Origin: an uncultured Erythrobacter sp.
GTDB lineage: Bacteria; Pseudomonadota; Alphaproteobacteria; Sphingomonadales; Sphingomonadaceae
Direction: 5' to 3'
Assembly (NCBI GenBank): GCA_947503275.1
Contig: CANNCZ010000002.1
Location: forward strand, 826,733-890,732
Length of the DNA: 64,000 bases
This document shows, piece after piece, positions 17,878-25,568 of the stretch (position 1 is the stretch's first letter; each line of letters starts with the position of its first letter). The notes under the pieces were generated by a model. The model ran no database searches. It worked only from the letters and a program-made list of their open reading frames with translations, and had not been told where the DNA came from. The translations under genes were made by a program, and so were the position numbers.

Positions 17878-18933
17878 CTAGCTAATTGCAGCCCAATCGA
17901 GCGGCTCACCGCGTTTAAGGTCGCGGGTCGCTTTCTTGCCCAGAACATCCGGCATGTGCTTGGGCGCAAGACCCTGACCGGGGCGGATTGAACGCACATT
18001 CTCTCGCGTCAGAACATCGCCCGCCGCCACGTCACCTACGACATAGAGTGAACGGCGAAACTGCACCGATGCGCTTTCGCTGCCTTGCAGGTCATAGGTT
18101 GCCTTGCCGAGCGATCGCCAAGCGCGCTTGCAATCGTCAACCAGGCTGGAGAATTCTTCGGGCTCAAGGCTGAATGCGGAATCCGGACCGCCATCGGCGC
18201 GGCGCAATGTGAAGTGCTTTTCGACCACACATCCGCCCAGCGCGATTGAAGAGACCGCAACCGCCGATCCGCCCGTGTGATCCGACAGGCCCGAAACCAC
18301 GCCAAAACGTTCCGCCAGATCGGGGACCGTGCGAATATTCGATTGCTCATCGGGCGCGGGATAGGAGCTGACGCAATGCAGCAGAACCAATTGTTCGCAG
18401 CCATTGTCGCGCGCAGTCTTCACCGCCTCACCAATCTCATCGAGGTTGGCCATGCCGGTGGAGATGATCATCGGCTTACCCTTTGATGCGCAATAGGCAA
18501 CGAGCGGCAAATCGACCGCTTCGAATGAAGCGATTTTGTAGGCAGGTGCACCGAGCTCTTCGAGTAGGTCGACCGCGCTTTCATCAAATGGTGATGAGAA
18601 CAGGGTCACACCCAATTCGCGCGCGCGGCGGAACAAAGGTTCGTGCCATTCGAACGGGGTCTGAGCCTCGCCATAAAGGTCGTAAAGCGTGCGCCCATCC
18701 CAAAGGCCACCTTCGACGGTGAAATCGGGGCCGTCGTGATCGATAGTGATCGTATCGGCGGTGTAGCTTTGGATCTTGATTGCATCTGCGCCCGTCGCAG
18801 CAGCCGCTTCGAGCAGCGTGATCGCGCGTTCCAGACTGCCATTGTGATTGCCCGACAGTTCGCAGATCACATAGGGCTCATGACCCGGACCGATTTGCCT
18901 GCCTGCAATGGTGATTTCGGGGGCGTTGGTCAT
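17878..18933 (-). CDS. pseI: Pseudaminic acid synthase PseI (NeuB family)
   Basis: PseI condenses 2,4-diacetamido-2,4,6-trideoxy-L-altrose with phosphoenolpyruvate to give the nine-carbon pseudaminic acid. The 351-residue product has the NeuB TIM-barrel (ELSGNHNGSLERA, ADAIKIQSYTADTITID, GVTLFSSPFDESAVD, AYKIASFE, LLHCVSSYPAP, SGLSDHTGGSAV, VEKHFTLRR) and a C-terminal SAF antifreeze-like domain (VVGDVAAGDVLTRENVRSIRPGQGLAPK). The YTADT and FDESAVD segments favour PseI over the sialic or legionaminic acid synthases. Its ATG overlaps the WbqC stop by 4 nt. It is the last gene of the minus-strand run. Confidence 0.93.
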   Translation of the reverse strand: MTNAPEITIAGRQIGPGHEPYVICELSGNHNGSLERAITLLEAAAATGADAIKIQSYTADTITIDHDGPDFTVEGGLWDGRTLYDLYGEAQTPFEWHEPLFRRARELGVTLFSSPFDESAVDLLEELGAPAYKIASFEAVDLPLVAYCASKGKPMIISTGMANLDEIGEAVKTARDNGCEQLVLLHCVSSYPAPDEQSNIRTVPDLAERFGVVSGLSDHTGGSAVAVSSIALGGCVVEKHFTLRRADGGPDSAFSLEPEEFSSLVDDCKRAWRSLGKATYDLQGSESASVQFRRSLYVVGDVAAGDVLTRENVRSIRPGQGLAPKHMPDVLGKKATRDLKRGEPLDWAAIS

Positions 18934-19676
18934 GCGGCTTCCTTTAGCTCGGCGCTGGTAAGCATGGGCTGACGGCCCGAGCGAATGATTTCTAGCGCGG
19001 ATGCATATCCGCAATGCATCAACAGATCGACGATGCTCATATATCCTACGAACTCGTCGCTGGATTGCTCGTATGGGGGGTGCGCAAAGTTGTGATAGCG
19101 CAGCTCCACCCCTGACCCTGCGAAAGCGCCGGATTGATGATCTTTCTCGATATAAGCGGCGCTACCCTGAGCGGAGAGATAGGTGTCCGCGCCGATCGCG
19201 CGGCAGATGGACAAGAGCCATTCGTCCTTGCGGCCACTTACGCCATCGAGCTGGGAGGACTGCACAAAGGGTGTCGTGATCCCCATGCGCTCAGCGGTCG
19301 CGGTGATGAACGCTTGATTGAGCGCGCCGATTGTCGCGTGTCCCGCGCCCATCAAGGCCTCTAACTGTGCGAAAACTTCCGCGAAATGCGGAGCCTTGGA
19401 ATAGGCGTGACGGATCGTTGACAGGTGCGTCTTGCGCCATTTCGGATGTGCATCGACGGCGGTGCTCACAAAGGTGCAATCCTCGCTCTGGCTGTGTCCG
19501 GTAAGAGGCACGGTGAGAAACGTTTCACCATTTTGGCCCAGCACGCGGTTGCGCACACCCCAGCTGCGTTTGAGCACCTGTGCATCGTCGAGAAAGACGA
19601 ATTGATCCACGCTGTCGATCAGGTCGAAATATCCGATCCACGGCAGATAAGTGGGCTGCATAATCGCGGTGATCAT
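18930..19676 (-). CDS. WbqC-like family protein in the pseudaminic acid operon
   Basis: A 248-residue protein of the WbqC-like family. The signature MQPTYLPWIGYFDLIDSVDQ with VFLDDAQ is at the N-terminus, and RNRVLGQNGETFLTVPL and the late YHNFAHPPYEQ are also family-typical. These proteins occur in O-antigen and surface-sugar clusters; their reaction is not settled, and a role in attaching an amino-acid or acyl group to an amino sugar has been suggested for some loci (from memory, unverified). It overlaps the flavoprotein upstream (ATGA at 19673-19676) and pseI downstream (ATGA at 18930-18933), so its product is needed together with them. It might stand in for the missing PseH step. Confidence 0.85.
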   Translation of the reverse strand: MITAIMQPTYLPWIGYFDLIDSVDQFVFLDDAQVLKRSWGVRNRVLGQNGETFLTVPLTGHSQSEDCTFVSTAVDAHPKWRKTHLSTIRHAYSKAPHFAEVFAQLEALMGAGHATIGALNQAFITATAERMGITTPFVQSSQLDGVSGRKDEWLLSICRAIGADTYLSAQGSAAYIEKDHQSGAFAGSGVELRYHNFAHPPYEQSSDEFVGYMSIVDLLMHCGYASALEIIRSGRQPMLTSAELKEAA

Positions 19677-20917
19677 GATGCTTTTGCAACCATTGTGACG
19701 CCCAGTGCCCTTTGCAAATCGGCTTCCACTTCTGCGAATTTCTCGCCCTTGGCATAGGCTTCCCATGCGCCGGGAATAAAGCGGTCGCCGCGCTGTGCCG
19801 CGATGGCTTTGCGCAACTCGCCAAGTCTATCAATCGTATCGACCGAATGATACAGCCAGCGCGGCTTTACCGTCCGGAACAGCTCTTTGCCGATGGACAA
19901 TTCGCCTTCAAATCCGTCATTCAAAGTGTGAATTTCCTCGACGAGAGCGGCATCATCGGTTTCCGCCACGCATTCGGCGGTCAACAAGACGCGGCCATTG
20001 CTTTTGTAGATATAGGTTCGGAAACAGCTGCCCTGCGCGGTGAAGTTTTGGACGTAAAACGGGACCGGCCCCGTCCAATCAACCTCGAATGTGTGCGTTG
20101 CGAATTTGCGCGCAGGAGCCTTGGGCGTCTCAACGCCGACCGCTTTGAACAAAGGCATCGGGCTGGCCGCCCAGATCACGATGTCTTCGGCGGTTTCCTC
20201 ACTCAGCATGGCGCCCGGTGTCGCAAGTTTGCGATCATAGATGCTCACGCCGATTTCGTTGAGCGCGCGGCGGCATTGCTCAAACATGCCGGTGAAGCCG
20301 CCCACGGGCAGACTGGCCTGACTATTGTTCGAATAATTCCACAATGCGCGCGGAATGCCGAACAGGTCGTTCGCCAATGGTGAGGATTGCTTTGCCGCAG
20401 ACAGGGCATCCAAGGAAACGCCGGTTGGAAACACCCGGTTGATCGCCAGCGGGATGGCGGCGCTGGCGTGCAATTGCGCAGGCGCGCATCCGACATGCCA
20501 GCGGACATATTTCGCAAGCGGGAAGGCCAAAGCGTCTTCGTAACATTCTAGCCGACTGAGCAGGTCTTCACCCTCAAGAGTGTTGAGGTCAGTCATGGTC
20601 GCCGACAATGCCGGGCCGCCGAAATCGTCGGTGTAAACCAGACCATCTTTGCCCGGACTAACCGATCCAAAGCGATTGTCGACGTCCTTGAAAACCGCGC
20701 CGTGTTCTTCGAGCAGGCCGCGCATGGGATCACCTTTAGGCCCGAAATAGACGCAGCCTTCGCGCATTTCGCTGCCTTCGCGAACCTGCGGCAAGGCAAC
20801 GCCGCCCAACGCATCCAAACGCTCGTAAAGTTCAATATTGCGTGCGCCCAAACGGTGCGCCTGAAACGCGGCCAAGATGCCGGTGAGACCCCCGCCAACA
20901 ATGCGAACGCGCCTCAT
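19673..20917 (-). CDS. FAD-dependent oxidoreductase (UDP-galactopyranose mutase/amine-oxidase-like) in the pse operon
   Basis: A 414-residue flavoprotein. The N-terminal Rossmann motif VRIVGGGLTGILAAFQAHRLG (GGGLTG at about residues 8-13) ends in an acidic ribose-binding ELYER, followed by LGGVALPQ, as in protoporphyrinogen-oxidase and UGM-type flavoproteins. The rest is not diagnostic to me. Nothing known in CMP-pseudaminic acid synthesis needs such an enzyme, so it probably modifies the sugar or a linked group. It is locked into the operon by an ATGA overlap with wbqC downstream. A 130-nt gap, holding two small palindromes, separates it from the methyltransferase gene upstream. Confidence 0.75.
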   Translation of the reverse strand: MRRVRIVGGGLTGILAAFQAHRLGARNIELYERLDALGGVALPQVREGSEMREGCVYFGPKGDPMRGLLEEHGAVFKDVDNRFGSVSPGKDGLVYTDDFGGPALSATMTDLNTLEGEDLLSRLECYEDALAFPLAKYVRWHVGCAPAQLHASAAIPLAINRVFPTGVSLDALSAAKQSSPLANDLFGIPRALWNYSNNSQASLPVGGFTGMFEQCRRALNEIGVSIYDRKLATPGAMLSEETAEDIVIWAASPMPLFKAVGVETPKAPARKFATHTFEVDWTGPVPFYVQNFTAQGSCFRTYIYKSNGRVLLTAECVAETDDAALVEEIHTLNDGFEGELSIGKELFRTVKPRWLYHSVDTIDRLGELRKAIAAQRGDRFIPGAWEAYAKGEKFAEVEADLQRALGVTMVAKAS

Positions 20918-20975
20918 GCCCCGACTTCCATCGGGTTAAGGGTCCAGCACGGGGCAATTTCGCAGCGCATACCCA

Positions 20976-20988
20976 CCCCGCTACGGGG
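20976..20988. repeat. Short G/C palindrome between methyltransferase and flavoprotein genes
   Basis: CCCCG-CTA-CGGGG at 20976-20988, with a further GGGG copy just after, lies in the 130-nt gap of the pse run. A second stem, GGGCC-N7-GGCCC, is at 21029-21045, 2 nt beyond the methyltransferase stop on the minus strand. Neither has a T-run. They may be mRNA-processing or attenuation hairpins or an intergenic palindromic unit. Confidence 0.35.
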
Positions 20989-21047
20989 AAGGGGTAGACA
21001 ATTCGTTAACTACAATTTGCCGATTGCAGGGCCTATCGCTGGCCCGC

Positions 21048-21707
21048 TCAGATATTTAGGGCGCGCGGCTCAATATCGCTGGTGTGGACATAGATCGTGA
21101 ACTCGAACGGGATCGCACCGGGCCGCACTGCATAATCGTGCCGAAGGGACACCAGCGGTGACAGGTTTTCCTTGCAGAATTGAAACGCGCTGAGCGGATC
21201 TTCGTAATACAATCCATCATCGAAGTAATCGACGAAGCGGCTGAGCATGTTGAACGCATAGCCTTTGCGCGCATGCTGCATCAGGCGCCGCGATGCCGCT
21301 TCGAAGAAGCCGCGATTGTCGCTCATCGCGTTGTTAAAGACGCCGCTGACGAGGACGAAATCGAATTCTTCTTCTGGCGGATTCTCGAGGATGTCGCGCA
21401 CTTCAAAACGCCCTTTGGGATGCGCTTTGCGTGCAAATTCAATCGCTTCGGGTGACACGTCATAGCCGACATATTCCCCCTCAAACCCGATCGTGCGTTG
21501 CAGCAGGCTGAGCATCTGTCCCGTTCCGCAACCGAAATCGAGCACTTTGCTGTCTTTGGTCACGCCGATATCGCACAGCACCTCCATCCGGCGTTCCTGC
21601 GTTTCGCGGTCGGCATATTGTGCGCCTTCGGCTGCATCGCCGTGTTTGTTGACGAGGTCGCCGTAATGTTTGGCGAGAGCATCGATGTCGTTTTTGAAAG
21701 TGTTCAT
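21048..21707 (-). CDS. SAM-dependent class I methyltransferase in the pse operon
   Basis: A 219-residue Rossmann-fold methyltransferase. Motif I is VLDFGCGTGQ at about residues 55-64, the acidic residue after strand 2 is in YVGYDVSPEAIEFAR, and motif post-I ends in FEVRDILENPPEEEFDFVLVSGVFN. It starts directly after the pseG stop (1-nt spacing), at the position where pseH acetyltransferase is found in many pseudaminic acid clusters. The protein has no GNAT features, so it is not PseH. Methylation of the nonulosonic acid, of its N-acyl group or of a linked residue are possible roles. The substrate is unknown. Confidence 0.88.
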   Translation of the reverse strand: MNTFKNDIDALAKHYGDLVNKHGDAAEGAQYADRETQERRMEVLCDIGVTKDSKVLDFGCGTGQMLSLLQRTIGFEGEYVGYDVSPEAIEFARKAHPKGRFEVRDILENPPEEEFDFVLVSGVFNNAMSDNRGFFEAASRRLMQHARKGYAFNMLSRFVDYFDDGLYYEDPLSAFQFCKENLSPLVSLRHDYAVRPGAIPFEFTIYVHTSDIEPRALNI

Positions 21708-22715
21708 CTAGCGCCTCATGGCCTCAAGAATTGCATTGGCCGCATTTGCGGATGGATCGGCGACAAAGCTTGCGCGCATCTGTTTGGCCATGCCGGCGCG
21801 CAAGTTTGTGTCTGAAAGGAAAGTGTTCAATCTCGCCGCCAAATCATCGTCGCTGACTGTATCGGCGAGGCCCAGATCGAAGACAAGCCCTGCGCTTGCA
21901 AACACCTTGGTTTCGCCGTCCTGCCCTTCGTTCTGAGCAATCGCAGCGGCGGGGACGCCCATATACGCGCTCTCATATTTGATCAGACCGCCGCCCGTGA
22001 TTGCGGCATCCGCCCAGATGAGTTGTTCGGAAAGGTCGGGTTGCCGCGGCACGATTTGGCTGCCGGTGGCGAAGCGCGTCAATAAAGCTTCCAGATCGGC
22101 ATTGGGCTGAGCAATCGCATGGACGCACAGGTCGCGGGTCTGCTCACCAAGCAGGCGGGTGAGGCGGAGCGCCAACCCCTTTGGATCAGAACCGCCAATT
22201 GCGATCAGGAGATTGCGGATTGACCCGGTTCGGGCGCGCTGCACGCTGGTTTCCCGGCGTTCGACCAGTTTGCGCCTTGTCAGCAAATGGTTGTGGCCAA
22301 GGATCAGTGTGGGGCCTTTGGGATAACCGAGCTTAGGGGCTTCCCATGTGAAATTGAGGATGGCGTCGCAGGGATAGGCCGATAGCTTGCAGAAATCGTC
22401 GATGACGACAGTGCGAAGGCTCAGGGATTGGAGGTTGTGGAGGTATTGCTCGTCTACGCGGTAGCTGTCGATGACCACGAAATCGGCCTCGAATCCGCCA
22501 AATTCGCGCGTCGCCGCCCCGGAATTGACCGGCTGCGCGAAGGCTTTGCTCGCAAAACCGGCGGATGCGATTTGGTTTGTGGCGGCATGGTCAAATTGCC
22601 CGGCAAAAGTGCTTTCGACGCCAGACAGTTGCAATGCCTCGGCCAGCGCAATGCAGCGGCTGAGATGGCCAAAACCGATGTCCGTGGTCGCATCGCACCG
22701 GAACACGGCGTGCAC
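21708..22715 (-). CDS. pseG: UDP-2,4-diacetamido-2,4,6-trideoxy-beta-L-altropyranose hydrolase PseG
   Basis: PseG removes UDP from the altrose intermediate before PEP condensation. The 335-residue product has the MurG-like GT-B fold of the family. The hallmark FRCDATTDIGFGHLSRC is at the N-terminus, containing the GxGHxxR segment with the catalytic His. VVIDSYRVDEQY, IGGSDPKGLAL and ITGGGLIKYESAYMGVP are also typical. It starts at GTG 22715, which overlaps the pseF TAG stop by one base (TAGTG); the upstream codons belong to pseF in another frame. There is no fused acetyltransferase domain, so the PseH activity is not supplied here. Confidence 0.92.
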   Translation of the reverse strand: MHAVFRCDATTDIGFGHLSRCIALAEALQLSGVESTFAGQFDHAATNQIASAGFASKAFAQPVNSGAATREFGGFEADFVVIDSYRVDEQYLHNLQSLSLRTVVIDDFCKLSAYPCDAILNFTWEAPKLGYPKGPTLILGHNHLLTRRKLVERRETSVQRARTGSIRNLLIAIGGSDPKGLALRLTRLLGEQTRDLCVHAIAQPNADLEALLTRFATGSQIVPRQPDLSEQLIWADAAITGGGLIKYESAYMGVPAAAIAQNEGQDGETKVFASAGLVFDLGLADTVSDDDLAARLNTFLSDTNLRAGMAKQMRASFVADPSANAANAILEAMRR

Positions 22716-23404
22716 TATGCATCCCCTTGGGTGGCGGCGAACAATCGCTCGGCCATCACCCAATCCTCTGGTCGGTCAATATCGACCGCGCGCCATTCGG
22801 GCAGTTCCATAAAGCGCGTGCGGGGGCCGAAAAACGGGCGTCGTTCGAGCCAAGCATCGCGGCTCCCCCAGTAAAACTGGCCGGAATCGTGAAAAACTGG
22901 CGGCAGGTCTTGAGTGCGTGTGGCGCGATGCTCTGGTTGCGTGAATTCAGGGCAACCCTCGCCGCTATCGGTAAAGCCGCGTTGGGGCGGATGGCCGTAT
23001 CGGACCGCCGGAAATGCGAAATCGCATTGGTCGGAAAGCTTGGCTCGCGCCGCCGAAAGATCTTCCGCGGAGATGAAAGCGGCGGTGGCGTAGATGCAAG
23101 CGGCGGCTTCGACCTGCCATCCGGCAGCCAAGGCCCAAGACAGCGCATGGACGATGACATCGGTCGTGCCGGTGTGATCATCCGATAATTCGGCGGGGCG
23201 CATGAAGGGGGTTTGTGCGCCCGATGCCCTGGCGACTTCGGCAATCTCTTCGTCATCGGTTGAGACGATAACGTGTTCGAACAATCCCGATTCCAGCGCC
23301 GCTGCAATCGGCCATGCGATCATCGGGCGGCCACAGAATTCGCGGATATTCTTGCGCGGAATGCGTTTACTGCCCCCACGAGCCGGGATAATCGCGATGT
23401 TCAT
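22715..23404 (-). CDS. pseF: Pseudaminic acid cytidylyltransferase PseF
   Basis: PseF activates pseudaminic acid with CTP to CMP-pseudaminic acid, the donor for transferases. The 229-residue product carries the nucleotide-binding start MNIAIIPARGGSKRIPRKN and the CMP-sugar synthetase segments VIVSTDDEEIAEVA, LSDDHTGTTDVI and VFHDSGQFYWG; the last separates PseF from NeuA. Its ATG at 23404 overlaps the pseC stop by 4 nt (ATGA at 23401-23404), and its own stop overlaps the pseG start. Confidence 0.94.
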   Translation of the reverse strand: MNIAIIPARGGSKRIPRKNIREFCGRPMIAWPIAAALESGLFEHVIVSTDDEEIAEVARASGAQTPFMRPAELSDDHTGTTDVIVHALSWALAAGWQVEAAACIYATAAFISAEDLSAARAKLSDQCDFAFPAVRYGHPPQRGFTDSGEGCPEFTQPEHRATRTQDLPPVFHDSGQFYWGSRDAWLERRPFFGPRTRFMELPEWRAVDIDRPEDWVMAERLFAATQGDA

Positions 23405-24558
23405 GCGCAGACGGCCTTTGCGACCTCGGCAATGACGGTCTGCTGTTGCTCTTCGGTGATCGTCGGGAACATCGGGATGCTGATAGCCTCGGCATAGTAG
23501 GCCTCGGCATTGGGGCACAATCCGGGGGCAAAGCCCAGCTTGCGATAATAGGGTTGCAGATAGACGGGGATGTAGTGGAGGTTCACGCCAATCCCGGCTG
23601 CGCGCAGATGATCAAACACCGCGCGATGCCTCGCCGCATCGACCCGGATCACATAGAGATGCCATGCTGAGGCCGCGTCGGGATGCTGCCATGGTGTCAT
23701 GACCGGCATATCGGCAAAGGCCGCGTCATAGGTCGCGGCGATTTTGCGACGGCGGGTGATGAAGTCGGCCAAGCGGTCCATCTGGCTCAAGCCCAGCGCC
23801 GCATTGATATCGGTCATCCGGTAATTGTAGCCAAGGCTGTGCTGCTCGTAATACCAAGCGCCCTCATCGATCCGTTCAAGCAGGGCGGGATCGCGGGTGA
23901 TCCCGTGGCTGCGCCCTGCTCGCATGCGTTCGGCAAGTTCGGGGTCGTTGGTCATCGCCATGCCACCTTCGCCCGTGGTCACGATCTTGACCGGGTGGAA
24001 GCTAAAGATGGCGATATCGCTGTATTCGCAATGGCCGACCGGGTTCGCCCCGAAAGAGCCGCCAATTGCGTGCGAGGCGTCTTCGATGATCCGGACGCCG
24101 TGTTTGCTGGCGGCGGCATGGATCGCGGCCATATCGCAGGATTGGCCTGTCAGATGCACTGGGATGATGGCTTTGGGCAGTCTCCCTTCGCGGGCTGCAT
24201 AGTCGAGTTTCTCGGCCAGCCTCTCAGGGCACATATTGTAGCTGCGTTCGTCCACGTCGACGAAGTCCACGCTGGCCCCGCAATAGAGCGCGGCGTTTGA
24301 GCTTGCGACGAAGGTTAGCGGGCTGGTCCAGACGCTGTCACCCGGTCCCACATCCAGTGCCATACAGGCCATATGCAGCGCGCTGGTGGCGCTGTTGGCG
24401 GCAACTCCAAAGCGCGCATCACTGATCTTCGCGACCGCTTCCTCGAAAGCCGGGCCGACCGGCCCCTGCGTCAAAAAGTCAGATTTCAGGACCTCGACGA
24501 CAGCGGCAATGTCATCCTCGGTTACCGACTGGCGTCCGTAGGGAATGTAGCCGGCCAT
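23401..24558 (-). CDS. pseC: UDP-4-amino-4,6-dideoxy-N-acetyl-beta-L-altrosamine transaminase PseC
   Basis: PseC transfers an amino group from glutamate to C4 of the 4-keto-altrose intermediate, using PLP. The 385-residue product is a DegT/DnrJ/EryC1 aminotransferase. The start YIPYGRQSVTEDDIAAVVEVLKSD, the TSPLTFVASSNAALY segment, EDASHAIGGSF and the PLP-lysine segment FSFHPVKIVTTGEGG are visible. The C-terminus HYIPVYLQPYYRKLGF is typical for this subgroup. It overlaps pseB by one base (TGATG at 24556-24560) and pseF by four. Confidence 0.94.
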   Translation of the reverse strand: MAGYIPYGRQSVTEDDIAAVVEVLKSDFLTQGPVGPAFEEAVAKISDARFGVAANSATSALHMACMALDVGPGDSVWTSPLTFVASSNAALYCGASVDFVDVDERSYNMCPERLAEKLDYAAREGRLPKAIIPVHLTGQSCDMAAIHAAASKHGVRIIEDASHAIGGSFGANPVGHCEYSDIAIFSFHPVKIVTTGEGGMAMTNDPELAERMRAGRSHGITRDPALLERIDEGAWYYEQHSLGYNYRMTDINAALGLSQMDRLADFITRRRKIAATYDAAFADMPVMTPWQHPDAASAWHLYVIRVDAARHRAVFDHLRAAGIGVNLHYIPVYLQPYYRKLGFAPGLCPNAEAYYAEAISIPMFPTITEEQQQTVIAEVAKAVCA

Positions 24559-25568
24559 CAGGCAACATGCGTCGGATCGACGTGTTTGCGGATTAATGCG
24601 CGCAGTTCTTCGACCGACAGGAAGTCTGGATTTGAGCCGCTTTCATAGCAAAAGCCCGGTTCAACCCGTGTCCCGCCGCGTTTTTCCAGATAGTTCTCTG
24701 AAAGGAACTCGGTCGTGCTGGGCAGGATCGCGTAATAGGGGCCGAGGTCGATCGTGTTGAGGCTGTCACTGGAGGTGATCATTTCCTCGTGAATCTTTTC
24801 ACCGGGACGAATGCCAACAATCTTCTGCTCGCATTCCGGCGCCACCGCTTCGGCCACATCGGTGATGCGGTAGCTGGGGATCTTGGGCACGAAAATCTCG
24901 CCGCCATGCGCATTTTCAAGCGCCCACAGGACCATCTCCACACCCTCTGCGAGTGAGATGTTGAACCGCGTCATGGTTGGGTCTGTGATCGGGATTACGC
25001 CGCTTTCGCGCTGAGCCATGAAGAACGGCACGACCGAGCCCCGGCTGCCGATGACGTTGCCATAACGCACGACCGACAGGCGCAGATCACGCGATCCGCG
25101 AATATTGTTGGCCGCGGTGAAGATCTTGTCAGAGCACAGCTTTGTCGCGCCATACAGATTGATTGGTGCGGCAGCTTTGTCCGTGGAGAGCGCAACGACA
25201 TTGGACACATTGTTGTCAAAGCATGCTTCGATCACATTTTGCGCACCCAGCACGTTGGTCTTGATGCATTCAAACGGATTGTATTCGGCCGCCGGCACCT
25301 GTTTCAATGCTGCCGCATGCACGACAATATCGACCCCTTCCAGAGCGCGGCGCAGCCGGTCCTGATCGCGGATATCGCCAATGAAATAGCGCAGCTGAGG
25401 ATATTCTTGCGGCGAGAATTCCTGGCTCATCTCGTACTGTTTCAGCTCGTCGCGCGAATAAATCACAAGACGGCCAACGTTTAGATATTTATCCAAAACA
25501 GCCCGAACAAAGGCCCGCCCAAACGAGCCAGTTCCACCGGTCACCAGAATGTTTTTATTGTCCAGCAA
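24558..25568 (-). CDS. pseB: UDP-N-acetylglucosamine 4,6-dehydratase (inverting) PseB
   Basis: PseB starts the pseudaminic acid pathway by dehydrating and C5-inverting UDP-GlcNAc, using bound NADP. The 336-residue product is an extended SDR of the FlaA1 type. The GGTGSFG cofactor motif lies at residues 11-17, the catalytic segment STDKAAAPINLYGATK contains the Asp-Lys pair and the SDR Tyr and Lys, and ALKQVPAAEYNPFE and MTRFNISLAEGVE are family signatures. The inverting type, rather than a retaining PglF/LegB type, is judged from these segments and from the adjacent pseC. The start lies 14 nt inside the wzx gene. Confidence 0.94.
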   Translation of the reverse strand: MLDNKNILVTGGTGSFGRAFVRAVLDKYLNVGRLVIYSRDELKQYEMSQEFSPQEYPQLRYFIGDIRDQDRLRRALEGVDIVVHAAALKQVPAAEYNPFECIKTNVLGAQNVIEACFDNNVSNVVALSTDKAAAPINLYGATKLCSDKIFTAANNIRGSRDLRLSVVRYGNVIGSRGSVVPFFMAQRESGVIPITDPTMTRFNISLAEGVEMVLWALENAHGGEIFVPKIPSYRITDVAEAVAPECEQKIVGIRPGEKIHEEMITSSDSLNTIDLGPYYAILPSTTEFLSENYLEKRGGTRVEPGFCYESGSNPDFLSVEELRALIRKHVDPTHVA

